From the NCBI GenBank assembly GCA_022385805.1, contig MU277744.1, positions 1-63,129 on the forward strand: a stretch of 63,129 nucleotides of DNA, read 5' to 3'. Numbering within the stretch: the stretch's first letter is position 1; every line of letters begins with the position of its first letter. This document shows positions 45,626 through 57,196 of this stretch, piece after piece. The DNA is from Pilatotrama ljubarskyi (taxonomy: Eukaryota > Basidiomycota > Agaricomycetes > Polyporales > Polyporaceae). The notes under the pieces were generated by a model. The model made no database searches and had not been told where the DNA came from. It saw nothing but the letters and a program-made list of their open reading frames with translations. The position numbers and the translations under genes are program-made.

Positions 45626-47148
45626 TTACTTGCCGCCCGTCGTGCCCATGCCCATCGCGGTCTTGAAGCTGTCGTAGATCCACCACTGGAAGCCGGTGAG
45701 GGTACCGATCATCAGCACACGCGTGCCAAGGCCCTTCGTGGCGAGCGTGACAATGCCGGTCTCCGACGCGATCTGACCGAACGACTTGCCGCGGTTCGCG
45801 GGCTTGCCCATGAGCGAGACAAGCGAGTCGGCGGGGTGCGAAACAAGCGCGCAAACGACACCGGCGAGGTAGCCAGACGCGAAGGTGACGCCCAGCTGCG
45901 TGCCGCTGCTGTAGGTCTCCTTGGGCTGCGTGAAGACGTGGCGGTAGAAGAGGCCGACGATGTACTCGAAGAAGAAGAACTTCGCCATGGTGTAGGGGAT
46001 CTGGGAGTGATGTAAGTACGAGCCGGAAGGGTGAATGATTAAACATGCGACATACCTGACGCGACCAGAGGGGAACGAGGGAACCAAAGGGATAGCGGGT
46101 CTCAGCCTTGAGCTTGCTCATCTCGCGGAGCGCAGTGAACATAGGGACAGGGAAGGTGCCGGGGGCGCTCGTCTGGATCTTGACCTTGGTCATCTCCAGA
46201 GGGCAGAGAGCGACGTCGGCGACAAACTCCGCAGACGCGGAGCCTGCAAGCCAGATGGCACCCTTATACTTGGAGGACGCCTCCTCACCGGCAAGGTTCA
46301 TGTAGGTGTCCTTGAAGAACTCGTAGAGACCGTACTTGAACATGCCCTGGAGAGAGTAGCCAACGAAGGTGGGGCCGAAACCCTTCCAGAGACCCTTGCT
46401 ACCCTCCTCAGCGACGATGGTCCTGAGGCCAGGGAGGAGACCCTTGTACTTGCTAGGGTTGACCTGTGTGCAGTAACATCATCAGTGCACCGTCCAAGCA
46501 TCGACCGGCAGACCGGCGGCATATTGTAAACCACAGAAGCGCAACGTCATAATCCGACTTGTTTAAGGAACGCGGCCGGGAGAAACGTGCGCGCACGACT
46601 CTTTCGGCCGACTGTGCAGATGCAGCCACTCAAGGCGCGCCAGCACATAGCACCAGCGTTCTAGCACTTCCTTAGCACCGAGAGTCTGCTCTACACACGC
46701 GCCGGCCAGGTTCTTCGCACGGACGTCTCCGCGAATGCTGAACGCGTCGGCGCGTCATCAAGCGCTGACTGCGACCTTGGACGATGCGCACTATGGTCGA
46801 CAAAAGGACAGCTCGAGAGTGCATCGCAGTTTGACGGGCGGACGGGAATGACGTCGCGAGCACTTGTGCGCAAGCAGAAGATACGCGAAGGAAAGTGAAC
46901 AAGGAAACAAGCAACGTACCTGCATGTTACATTTTGTCACATCCAGAGGAGTGATGCCGGCGTGGGTGATACCGCACGCGAGGGCACCACCGAGCATGGC
47001 CTTTGCGTAGTAGCTGGCATCGTGAGGGACGGGGCCGAGATACCTGTGCGGGTTGATTGGTTAGCGGCCGAGGACGCGCGGGTGAGCTGTCGGGGTCGTG
47101 CTCTTACCTGGCGTCCCATTTCTTGCCCGGGGTGGGGATCTGAGCCAT
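45626..47148 (-). CDS. PIC2: Mitochondrial phosphate carrier (PIC2/MIR1-like)
   Basis: A mitochondrial inner-membrane carrier importing phosphate with a proton, possibly also copper as reported for yeast Pic2. The ATG at 47148 gives MAQIPTPGKKWDAR, joined by a short intron to YLGPVPHDASYYAKAMLGGA. The three mitochondrial-carrier repeats show signatures PLDVTKCNMQ, PLEMTKVKIQ and PADSLVSLMG, each with the acidic/proline turn. FGPTFVGYSLQGMFKYGLYEFF, LWSRQ joined to IPYTMAKFFFFE, and MIGTLTGFQWWIYDSFK are typical of phosphate carriers. CGITH in helix 1 and the overall text fit Pic2 better than Mir1. The stop is at 45626-45628. The second intron (about 46915-46465) is near 450 nt, unusually long for this window. 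The gene is divergent from the RIB3 homologue. Confidence 0.9.
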
Positions 47149-47700
47149 TTGGAATTATCTAGAGTCGTAAAAGATACAGTAGAGGGTCTAGAGGCTTGAC
47201 TGGATGGCCTGTCCGAGTCGAAGCAGACGCAGCGCTGGCGGGTGGTGGGAGGAGGAGGAGAGAGTCCGGACTGAAGCTGATGACGCCCGCCGTTTCCAGC
47301 TCCGTATAAATTTTGGGTGCGGCTCCGCTCGGCGCGCGCGCTCCGGTCCAATCCGAGCCCAAATATTCGCCGATCGGACGTAGCAGATCTCGCTGCTCCT
47401 CCGCCGAGGCGACTCGTCCACCCTCGCTGCAGCGGCCAACACCTTCGCAGTCGATTATCGTTCATGAAGAAAGTACAGTGCACGAACGTAGCTGGGCCTG
47501 GAGAGCGTATTTTTCTCGCAGATGATCACGAATGTCGAGTTCGTAATCACGCGTCTACCTTACTAACTCCTGAATAACCACCATGTATATATTTCTCGAG
47601 TCACCCTCCGTTCGTCGTTTTACCTCGAACGTCTCAAAGCGTCGCCCTCTGCGTACCGTCTGTTCGTAAGGTGCCCTCACTGCTTGGTCCGAACGGTCCC
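47149..47700. promoter_or_regulatory. Bidirectional promoter region, phosphate carrier / DHBP synthase
   Basis: About 550 bp separates two divergent start codons, so both promoters must lie here. It contains a GC-rich stretch around 47320-47360 and an A/T stretch near 47580-47590. No specific factor site is claimed. Confidence 0.5.
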
Positions 47701-48624
47701 ATGGCGCCGGCTGCGATATCCGTGACTCCCGGACTCTCCGTCTCTCATCCGACTTCCGTGCTCAAGATGAGCGGCCCTCCGACCGACTTTCCCCTCGTCC
47801 CGTCTTCAGCTTCTTCCTCGCGCCCGCAAGAAGTGCTCGATGCGCCTGCGCGGACGGACTTCGCCTTTGACCCCATAGCAGATGCTATCGCGGCGTTTGC
47901 TCGGGGAGAGTTCCTCGTCGTAATGGACGACGAGGGCCGGGAGAACGAGGGCGACCTGATCATCGCCGCGAGTGCCATCTCGACGCAGAAGATGGCATGG
48001 ATGATCAAACATTCAAGGTGTGTCGCTGCGTGGAACAGCCCACGTTCGCCGAGGTCTCTGCCTCTCAGAGCGCGATGGCTACATGTTCCGACCTGTGCGC
48101 CTCGTAGAAGCGCTACAGCTCAGCTAACGGCCTGTGACAGCGGCTACATCTGCATCGCGCTACCCGGGGAACGTCTCGAAGAACTCCAGATACCCATGAT
48201 GGTCCCCGAGAACGAAGACCGCCATCGAACGGCCTACACCGTCACCGTCGACTACAAGCACGGCACCACCACCGGCATCTCCGCCCACGACCGCGCCCTC
48301 ACCGCGCGCGCCCTCGCCTCCCCGCTCACCACGCCCGCCTCGTTCTCTCGCCCAGGCCATATGGTCCCCCTGCGCGCGCGCCCGGGCGGTGTCCTCGCAA
48401 GACGGGGGCATACGGAGTCCGCGCTCGATCTGTGTAAGATCGCTGGGCTGCCGGAGGCCGGCGTGTTGTGCGAGCTGGTGGAGGACAACGAGGAGGGGAG
48501 CATGATGCGGAGGGATGCGTGTAGGAGGTTCGCGGATCGGTGGGGGCTGAAAATGATCAGCGTCGAGATGCTCGCGCGGTGGAGGGAGGAGCACGAGAAG
48601 GCGGATACGCGCGAGAGCTCGTGA
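47701..48624 (+). CDS. RIB3: 3,4-dihydroxy-2-butanone 4-phosphate synthase (riboflavin biosynthesis)
   Basis: Converts ribulose 5-phosphate to 3,4-dihydroxy-2-butanone 4-phosphate plus formate, supplying the carbon units for the riboflavin xylene ring. The enzyme motifs are [15 protein letters not shown] (Mg and substrate loop), WMIKHSS joined across the intron to [29 protein letters not shown], and the active-site stretch [16 protein letters not shown] followed by [17 protein letters not shown]. Exons 47701-48017 and 48141-48624 give about 266 aa. The 123-nt intron is a multiple of three with no stop. The start ATG at 47701 adds a ~55-residue leader before the conserved core. The ATG at 47767 (MSGPPTD) is an alternative. 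It is monofunctional, without a fused GTP cyclohydrolase II, as usual in fungi. Confidence 0.93.
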   Translation: MAPAAISVTPGLSVSHPTSVLKMSGPPTDFPLVPSSASSSRPQEVLDAPARTDFAFDPIADAIAAFARGEFLVVMDDEGRENEGDLIIAASAISTQKMAWMIKHSRCVAAWNSPRSPRSLPLRARWLHVPTCAPRRSATAQLTACDSGYICIALPGERLEELQIPMMVPENEDRHRTAYTVTVDYKHGTTTGISAHDRALTARALASPLTTPASFSRPGHMVPLRARPGGVLARRGHTESALDLCKIAGLPEAGVLCELVEDNEEGSMMRRDACRRFADRWGLKMISVEMLARWREEHEKADTRESS

Positions 48625-49136
48625 TGCAGGACTGGCTGAAAAACGGTCAATAAGTGGTCATAGAGGGTTTGTATCCATATTCACTGGGTAATTGTGCAGC
48701 AACCGCTCCTCGTCAAAGTGCGAGAAGACCTTCCTCCTGACATTCCAGGTTTGACGCATCGGGCATTGACCTGCCTCTCGTCAGTAAACAGGAGAAGCTC
48801 GACTAGCCAAGACCAGCCATACTAGTGGCTACGAGACCTCACTTCGCCGACATGCACACAGCGGACGATATCTTGCAAAAGGAATGCTGGATTGCAATGT
48901 AGATATGAAGATAATGGAATGCGGATGATGCCGTGCGAGCGATGCGTACGTGCGTGCGTGGACCGGCGGAACTATCGATACAGTGGACAGCAGCGCGACA
49001 TAACCAGAAAAGCGAAATAACCACGGCGGCTCACAGAGCTCGCACCCTCTGTCGCCTGACCGCCCGCATTGCCCATCGTTTCGGCCCCATTCCACGAAAT
49101 CAAGGAGGACATCACTATACGCCGAGCGCGCGGTGC
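48625..49136. other. Convergent intergenic region
   Basis: About 510 bp between the converging 3' ends of RIB3 and the secreted-protein gene. No gene seen. Confidence 0.5.
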
Positions 49137-50356
49137 TCAGTCGCTGCCAGTGATACCGCCCGTCGCGCCCGCGGCGGCCATGCGCGCGGACGCGTCGTCG
49201 GCGGTCGTGCAGGCGATCGAGGTGCCGGCCTTGTTGACGAGCGGGAGCGCGAAGCACTGCGTGTCGCCGCCGCAGCCCATGCTGACGAACTTGCCGGCGA
49301 CGCACTGTGCGAAGCCCCCGTCGATGCACGCGTTGTCGCCCTCTGATCGACCGCGCATGGTCAGTGAGAACGTGCCGTGGAGGTGTGGGTGTGCATGAGA
49401 TGGGCTTACCGTTGCAGGACGAGTCGGCGGTGAGCGTCGCGAACTTGGCGTTCAGCGCCTGCGCGTCCTTGGCGTTCTGTAGCTGGAACGAGCCGCTCGA
49501 GGAGCCAGAGGATGCAGCAGCTGTCGTGCTCGCTGGGGGCGCGGCAGCGGTGGACGTCGCGGCAGCAACGGTACTCGTCGCAGCGGCGGCAGTAGTCGCG
49601 CTCGCTGCGTTGTTGCCAGAGCCTGAAGACGAGCCCGAGGAGCCGGATGATGAGGAACCCGAGATGTTCTGGAGACCAGGATCCTGGGTGAGGTCCGAGA
49701 GCTGCGAGCCGTCCGCGATAGGGCCGTCGGGGTTGGCAGGGCAGGAGCCGAGCGGGGAGAGCGGCGCGTCGTGCCCGAAGGGGATGGTGCCCTCCGCGCC
49801 GACAGCGAGACCGCCGACGAACGTCTGCTGGTTCGCTCCCTGGAATTGGCACTGGAACAGACCGTTCAGTTCGGCGTTCTTGGGCGCCTTCTGGCAGTAA
49901 GGGACGGCCTGGGAGGTTGGCTGTCAAGAAGCGCGTGTGAGTTCGATTTTGAACATCAACCGAAATCGCGTCATGGACGCACCGTGTTGCGGGGCTGCTG
50001 CGCGAAGATCTGGGCGAACTTGATCATGTGCGCGTCGTTGTTGAGCGTCTTGGCGAGGTCGACCATCGCGTCGGCCGAGTCCTGCTGCTCGCAGGGACCG
50101 GCCGCGGCGAGGAGAGTCGTGAACGCGGTCACGGAGACCGGGTTGCATTTCTCAGCACCGCCTGCCGCGAGCTGCAGAAAAGCAGGTCAGTTGTCTGGCT
50201 TGACAGATCCTTTCGTGCGCTACGTACGCAGGCCTTCTCCCACTTCGCGGTCGAGTCCGCGATGACCTGAGCGATGCGCTTGTGAAGGGGCGCGCCCTGC
50301 GCGTGCATGGCGAGAGCCGTGAGGGCGACGAGGAGAGCAGAAGTGAACTGGACCAT
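49137..50356 (-). CDS. Secreted protein with C-terminal Cys-rich module
   Basis: The ATG at 50356 gives signal MVQFTSALLVALTALAMHAQG. A first domain (ADSTAKWEKAC, KCNPVSVTAFTTLLAAAGPC, DAMVDLAKTLNNDAHMIKFA) is helical and Cys-containing. A second reads NAELNGLFQCQFQGANQQTF, VGAEGTIPFGHDAPLSPLGS. A ~90-residue Ser/Gly/Ala/Thr linker, likely O-mannosylated, leads to the C-terminal module FQLQNAKDAQALNAKFATL with Cys pattern SCNGEGDNACIDGGFAQC, MGCGGDTQCFALPLVNKAGT and SIACTT. That module is clearly homologous to the N-terminal module of the gene at 27887. The stop is at 49137-49139. There are about four short introns. It is probably wall-associated or extracellular, and a chitin-binding role for the module is a guess. 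A TATA-like motif lies ~155 bp upstream. Confidence 0.83.
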
Positions 50357-50509
50357 GATGTAGGCTGATTAGGTTATGGGTAAGGACGTAAGCGTCGAGC
50401 TTCGAGGAGGAATGAGTGAAGAAGAGAAGGTGGTCCGAGCACAGCTCTGGCGGCGAGGTCGTGAAGGGGAGAGGGGAAAGATGAGGAGGGTGCAGTTCTT
50501 GTCCCGGCC

Positions 50510-50515
50510 TTATAA
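50510..50515 (-). promoter_or_regulatory. TATA-like box for secreted protein gene
   Basis: TTATAA (TATAAG context on the minus strand) about 155 bp upstream of the ATG at 50356. Similar distance to that in the paralogous gene at 27887. Confidence 0.4.
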
Positions 50516-52045
50516 GGCGGCATGGTTCAAGTTGGATTGGATTGGGAGGCTAAAGCTAGAACAATTGTCCCGAGGACCGTTCGGGTGGTTCCCCGAGGCG
50601 CTGGCGCCCGTTGCCGTAACCAGGCGGACAATACAGCTTCCGTTTGCCCTCGAGAACGGAGCTTTGGCTTTGCTTTGTATTCTGCTTGTCAATAAGAGTA
50701 TGCGAGCAATGTCCTGCATTGCGTCGAACAGCTTTGTATCCCGAGCTACTGTGAGAGCGAGTACTAGGCGGACGTGGTACAAAAGCACTTACTTACAACT
50801 TGAGCGTCCGCTCTCCCAATATGGTAATGTACTTTGGCACTGCGTGCCCCGGCGCCAAGGCGTTTCCATGCTTATGCCACCACTGCCATCCGTCCACGAG
50901 CACTCTACCCGTCTGCCGATGATGAACCCACATGCACGACATGGATGCGCTCGCACGCAACCTGGAGCTCATCAAGATGTTTCGGATTCAGTGACCAGAT
51001 TTCTCCAGGTCGTCTCCTCCGCCCGTGGCCGTTGATGATGGTTACTGCAGAACTCGGAGCACTTGATTTCCTGGAGCCTTCTTCTTAAACTCATGACGAC
51101 CCTTCTGCGTCCCTGAATGGCTCTGAAGGGCCCGCTCTCTTGCGGTGTCATAGCGGCACTCGACTGGACTTCGGCATTATGGCAGTTCGGACTATCGAAG
51201 GCTACACGAACTTCGGTACTTGTTTGCTTCCTCGGCCTGGTACCCGGACCCTACCGGAGCGCTCTCACCGTCTCAGTATATGTATATACGAAGTAGAGAT
51301 GGAGAGTCGAAGTGAAGTTTGTAGGTAAGCGGGTCCCTTGATACAGATATCTCTGATACATATCCATCCTGTAACGGCTGGGCAGCTCAAGAGCTCGGCC
51401 TGCAAGTCGCGCGCGCGAGCTTGGCGTTGCTGCGCGGCTTTGATTCAGGCGATGCTGTTCAACCCTCAACTAAATGTACCCTTGTGCATACAAGGCTCAC
51501 AGGTTTGTGCACTGGATCTGCAGATGCAACCGATGACACCAGCGACACGGTCGTCAGCGGCTCATGGTCTATTTCCTCGCCAGGATGTAAGTGCGCCAAG
51601 CTCAATTCGAGTCGCGTAGCATTTGGCTCCTATACAGTTCTGGTCCACTTGCATGCGTAGGCGAAGCGCCAGTCCTCTCGGAAGTTCGGACATAGTAGGC
51701 GCCTTCCTCCGGCCCTCCTTCTTTCGTTCATAGCGTCGAGCATGCAGCATGTCTAATAGCACGCTAGCCTATAGAAGCGAGGCTCGCGGACTCCGGACAA
51801 GGCTGCGCCGATGGCTGTCGACTTCCTGCTGATCCATTACCAGGACTCAGCTGACTGCGGTAGGCCGGCAGCCTATGCCTGCTCCATTCAATACCTTGAA
51901 CTCCTGATCGCCCATGATGCTTGCGAGTATTGGCTCTGGTTCCATGACATGCTCGTCAAACACGTGTATCGGTCACTCCTATTCCCAAGTACCAAATGAC
52001 GGTACCGGTGCCGTCCTTGGGTACTCGAACCTTGCGGTGCGCGGG
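50516..52045. other. 1.5 kb intergenic region
   Basis: Lies between the divergent secreted-protein and esterase copy 4 promoters. No ORF shows motif or splice continuity. Confidence 0.5.
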
Positions 52046-52051
52046 TATAAG
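52046..52051 (+). promoter_or_regulatory. TATA box of carboxylesterase copy 4
   Basis: TATAAG about 70 bp upstream of the ATG at 52117. The promoter element is preserved although the coding region is interrupted. Confidence 0.5.
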
Positions 52052-52116
52052 AGTTCGGGTGATCGCGACCTCAGCCCGAGTGTCCAGCTGTGAACGCGGC
52101 GACACCTACGCTATCG

Positions 52117-54570
52117 ATGATGACGCGTCTACTAAGCCTCTTTCTCCTTGTCAGCGTCCGAGGAGCCTTCTCTTCCACGCCCACCGTCACGTTGGACAAA
52201 GCAACCATCATCGGATCCACAAATGGTTCCGTGGCCAACTTCTTCGGCATTCCCTATGCCCAGCCTCCGTACGTCCCAACCTCGGTCTCCTACTGTGAGG
52301 CTCCTAACGTCCGCTCGCAGCATTGGCGATCTGCGTCTGCGACTGCCCAAACCTGTCGCCAAATACCAAGGGATCATCAACGCGACACAGGAGGCGACGC
52401 AGTGCCTGCAGATTCCGCAACTCCCGCCACCCGACATCCCAGCGAACGTCCTGCAGGCTGTCATCGACTACGCGACGTCGTTGAGCGTGACCACCAATGC
52501 TTCCCAGAGCGAAGACTGTGAGGGTGTCTGTTCAACAACCGTAGTACTTGAGCGTAGCTCGTGAACTGGTGTTACAGGCCTCACAGTCAACGTACAAGTG
52601 CCAATTGGGACCAAGCCCGGTGCGAAGCTCCCGGTCCTCGCAGTGAGTGACACGTGTTCGAGGATATCTGGACACTGATGAAACGCTGTGCGACGTCCTT
52701 CTAGCTCATCTATGGAGGTACGCGTCGCTTGGCAACCTTGAGGAATACCATCTGCGGTCGTGAACTCATACTGTCTGGTCATAGGTGGCTTCGTTACAGG
52801 CTCTACCGCAACGTAAGTTTGTAGTTCTTCATTGGCGGCTGCGAGGAACAATGCGACTTATTTTCTGATAATGGCAGAAACCGCGCCGACGCAGTCGTGC
52901 AGAGATCAGTCAGGCTCAATGAGCCCGTCATCGTCGTAAGCATGAACTACCGGTATGTGCTTCTAAGGTGCACGTTCGCTACCTCCCGCTCACTCTGATG
53001 ATAGGATCGGAGGTGTGTAGAACTCTATAGCCCTGAACGTGCATTTCACCTGACCGCCTTTATGTAGTATTCGGCTTCTTGGGAGGGAAAGAGGTCAAGG
53101 AGGCGGGCGTGGGCAACCTAGGGTTGCATGACCGTGAGTCCGACGTCGGCCGCGCTGAACTCACGGTATCTCAGATCGCATCTGCAGAGCGTCTGGCTCT
53201 CAGGTGGATCCAGAAGTACGTCTCGGCCTTCGGCGGAGACCCGCAGAAGGTAACCATGTACGTGCGTCCGTGCTCTCGGTATGCAAAGCCTTCGTTGACG
53301 TTCCAGCAAGTTGGGGGGAGAGCGCCGGGGCCATTTCCGTCAGCCTCCACATGCTCACAAACAACGGGCAGAACGAAGGACTGTTCCGGGGTGCGATCAT
53401 GCACTCCGGTTCGCCTCTCCCGACAGGTGACATCGAACGGCTCCAGCCCTACTACGATGCGATTGTCGCGAACACCACCTGCCGTGGCTCGGACGACACT
53501 TTGGATTGCCTTCGCGGACTGCCGGCGGACGAACTGTTGGCTGCGGCCTCCACACTGCCATCGCTCTTCAGCTACACTGTGAGTATCGCGAACAGGTCGC
53601 TCGAGAGAATGGCGACGGAAACGGATCACTTATAGCCCGTCTCTATCTCAGAGTCTTGAGGAGCCATGGTCGCCCCGTGCAGACGGGGTCTTCCTCGAGG
53701 CGCCTCCGCAACATCTTGTCCTGACTGATAGGGTTGCGAAGGTACCCATGATAACCAGTGAGTTAAGCCAAATATGCACGTATTGCCAGAAGCTGAAAAG
53801 CCACAGGCGATTGCCTCGACGAGGGCACAGCCTTTGCGACCGGCACTTTTAACGTGACGTGCGCGGTCTCTCTTGGGGTTCCGGAGCCCTCACTAACAAC
53901 CTCCATAGCACGGATGCCGAATTCAGGGCATACGTTGAATCCCTTTGGTTCCCGAACACACCGCCCGCGGCTCTGTCCGAGCTGTTCGCCTTGTACCCGA
54001 ACGATCCTGCTGCAGGCTCTCCATTCGGGACCGCGAACGCGAACGAGCTGTTCCCTCAGTTCAAACGTATCGCTGCATTCCTGGGAGACGTCGTCTTCCA
54101 GGCGCCCAGACGCTTCTTCCTTGACTAACGGTCACTCAAACAGCCCGCTTGGTCGTACAGTGAGCCGAACGACTTACTGCTTTGGCACACGCGACTAACT
54201 CCATCCTCCTCCATAGTCAGCAAGCGTGATGCTCTACCAGGGCTCGGCGTGGTGAGCTGTACAGCACTTCTCGTTGCGTGGCCGACTCGCTGAATGGTTC
54301 GGGTGCATGCAGACGCATGCGTCAGACTATATTCGGCTCCTGAAGACAGGTAATGACGACTTGGCCGCATATCTGATCCACTTTGCGGCCGCCTTGAATC
54401 CAAACCGGGCGGCGAGTCAGACCATCCAGTGGCCCCGTTACGATCCGGTTGGTCGACAAGCCCTCACACTCCTCGAAGGAAATACTCCCTTGGCGATCTC
54501 GCGTGAGACCGAGAGGCTCGACGCTACGGCCGCTCTAACAGAGCTCACCTTGGCCTACCCTATTCAGTGA
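52117..54570 (+). pseudogene. Type-B carboxylesterase, subfamily B (copy 4), with premature stop
   Basis: Paralog of copy 2 on the opposite strand. The start is ATG 52117 (or 52120), with signal MTRLLSLFLLVSVRGAFS. Exons and junctions match copy 2: PP joined to IGDLRLRLPKPV, QSEDC joined to LTVNVQVPIG, GGGFVTGST, VVSMNYR-IG-VFGFLGGKEV, the elbow WGESAGAISVSLHML, RADGVFLEAPPQHLVL, DEGTAFATGTFNVT, and LFALYPNDPAAGSPFGT. At 54126-54128 a TAA follows RRFFLD, where copy 2 has CAT (His) and copy 3 has Gln. Beyond it the frame continues RSLKQPAWSY, and later exons including THASDYIRLL (catalytic His) and LTLAYPIQ are intact with good splice sites. The truncated product would lack the catalytic His and about 120 residues. 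It could be a recent pseudogene, an allele, or a sequencing error. Confidence 0.75.
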
Positions 54571-55498
54571 CACCCTTCAGGCGTGCTCAGCGCCCGCTTC
54601 ATGAGAGGGCTCTGACTCTGAGTACCGATCTTACTGCGCTTCCTTGTGTAACAACCTTGGCAATACCGCCGGACTATAGCTGTGGCTTATGTGCTGTCTG
54701 TACTACTGTAGACGCGATGTCGGGCAGTGCCACGATCGCTGCAAAGTCACCGCTTCTGTCTATCTGGAACGCCGCACGAGTGCCACGGGACGTAAGTACC
54801 GTACTCCAAGCCCGACAGGCATGTCATTGGGTCCGGCGGAACAATTGGTCCTACGCTGTCCGTCCATCAGTGGAGCTTCTGAGGGATCACTTTGGCTCAG
54901 GCATTTTTGCATTGCCGGAATGTAGATCCTGATGGCGACATTGCAATTCGCATACAGGGGACGGAGGCGGTCTGGCGCTCATATATCCGACTCTTTGCTG
55001 TGCTTCTCCGCGACTTATCGACAGCTCGGACTGTTACCATATTCTGTCCTCCTCGGTCTCGAGCAACAACCCAGCCTTAGAATGCTCTCCCATCCTCCTC
55101 ACTGTGTATATGTTCAACTACAGTCTCTATCATCCTGGTCGAGCCGAAAAGACATCCGAGGCGAGTTGAACGCAGCGCGCAGATACTGTACGCCAGCGCT
55201 TGACGGTAGCGCTGCCACCGTGATCCAGGGGCACACGTCTGATGCGATGCTCCGACGTTGGTCGCGAACTATGTTCATGATTTATGCCATGCTTCTGGGA
55301 AGACTAAGGGTGGCTTGGAGCGTGCTAGTGTCTGCGGAAATGGGAGTCTCGACGGTGACCAGGGGCGAATATAATCTCCCCTCTCCCTCGTCATGACCTG
55401 AGCTCTCCGTTTCCCTCCCTCACGCAGCTGGTGGCAGCTCTTTGATTTCTCTCGACCCTGGTGTTCATCTGCATTTTTGCGCTTCACATCGCACCTCA
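54571..55498. other. Intergenic region, esterase copy 4 / DUF6533 gene
   Basis: About 930 bp. Short plus-strand ORFs here have no motif. Contains the DUF6533 gene promoter. Confidence 0.5.
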
Positions 55499-57196
55499 TG
55501 TCCTCTTCTAATGACGCAGAATTCGCGGAGATTATCGCATTCTACGAGAGCGTGTAAGTACAGTAACAGACGCAGTGCCGCTGGACATACCACTGATTCC
55601 GGGATCCGCATATCCTCGCAGCTTTATCAACACGTGCTGCCCCATTGCAGTATTGGGTACGTTCACCTCTTGCGTTACCGTTGCATACGTAGCTGACTCG
55701 CGTCCGTCTGCGCAGCCTTCCTCGCTTACGAATGGCTCATCACACTGGATCGCGAAGTAGCACTCTTCTGGCGGCGGAAGCTGAACGGGGCATCTGTGCT
55801 CTTCCTCACGAACCGATATTTGCCCATGTTGGTCCAAGTTCTCAATATCAGCAGTGATGCCCGGATGTCTGACAGCGTATGTCTCTCACATCTTCGGCAA
55901 GCGCGCGACGAGCATTCTGACCTGTCTCATCTAGAGGTAAGTGGGGTTGCCCAAGCTCGAGTTTCTATGACTCACTTTAGCCGTGTGTTCAGCTGCGACG
56001 CTTTCGTCAAAGCACTGCAGGCCATCCAGCTGCTGCAATACTTCCCCTGGGCAGGTACGAGTGTCGGAAACGTCACCGCGACCCCGAGCTCAGACTGACA
56101 TTCGTTGAAGCCTTTTCCGCCCTCCGCACGTTCGCGCTCAGCAGAGCAAACTGGTCCATCGCCGCAGTCGTCTTTCTCCTTTCCATGGTGCCAATTGGCG
56201 TGAACTTCGTGCGTAGCTTGCGTCGCCGTCACCTCGCGATGTACTGAGATCCGCCCAACAGTCGCAATATCGCTGGCTTGTGGTAGTGAACGACCGCACC
56301 ATCGGGTGCAGCAAAACGAGCACCATCACGTTGGAGGTCGCCAAAAAGTGAGTTTAAAGCGAAGTCTTCTACTCCGAGGGCCGTACTGACAGGGACATAG
56401 GCGTAAGTCTGGCGCATCGAGACCATGGCGGGTATTGACCCTGCCGCTTCAACCAGTGACAATCGCCTCGAGAACGTGCTTAATGACCGCGGACGTGATC
56501 GTTCTGCTCGTCACCTGGCATTCGACCTTCGGGACCATCCGCTTGACGGACGTCGCTCTGAAGGGAAGACCTACTTTCGCACGGATGCTCATACGAGACG
56601 GTAGGTTGCATATCGTCAAGCCAACTGGACTTTCGAACTGACGCACCATATACACTACCTAGGCACCATTTACTTCGGGTCAGTTGGCTATCACCGATGC
56701 CTGAAGTCTGCCGCTTACTGATATCCTGTAGCATACTACTCATCTTGAACACCCTTCATCTCACCTTCACAATGCTGTCGGTGCGTGAAGGTCGGTACCA
56801 TAAGCTGTCGTTTCGCTTCTCATTCTCTCGCAGATCACAGACGACGCGCTGTCGCCAGTCAGCTACTTCACGACATTCACCGAGCCGTGAGTACCTAACG
56901 TGCCGACCTCGCCTAGGATTTCTAGCTGACACCTGGCCAGCATCACCGCCGTCCTCGTCTCCCGATTCCTGCTCAACCTGCAGCAAGTGAATCAGCAACA
57001 ACAACGATCCACCGTCGCGACTCTCAACCTCAGCCAGAACATGACGCTCGACTTCGCGAGGGTCGTCGGGTCGTTAGGTTCTTCTCTCGGACCGAGCGGC
57101 GACCAGCCTACATACGACCCGTACGAGGCGGCGCCTTACCTGGACGACCGGATAGCGCTGGACGACCGCGAGGGTGGAACGTTCACCGTTCGGTAA
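55499..57196 (+). CDS. DUF6533 domain multi-pass membrane protein
   Basis: Member of a large Agaricomycete family of six-to-seven-pass membrane proteins of unknown function. The ATG at 55499 gives MSSSNDAEFAEIIAFYESV, and short introns link FINTCCPIAVLAFLAYEWLI. The diagnostic DUF6533 text is LAYEWLITLDREVALFWRRK followed by LFLTNRYLPMLVQVL. Later helices include AFSALRTFALSRANWSIAAV, VFLLSMVPIGVNF, TADVIVLLVTWHSTFGTI, ILLILNTLHLTFTML and ITAVLVSRFLLNLQQ. The C-terminal cytosolic tail ends REGGTFTVR before TAA at 57194-57196. Introns look canonical at the junctions checked, but some middle exon borders are approximate. I see no lesion. Confidence 0.82.

Noticed and set aside
45045..46343. 432-codon minus-strand ORF over the phosphate carrier
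   Set aside because: It merges true carrier exons with introns and downstream sequence in the wrong frame; the spliced model explains the conserved text.
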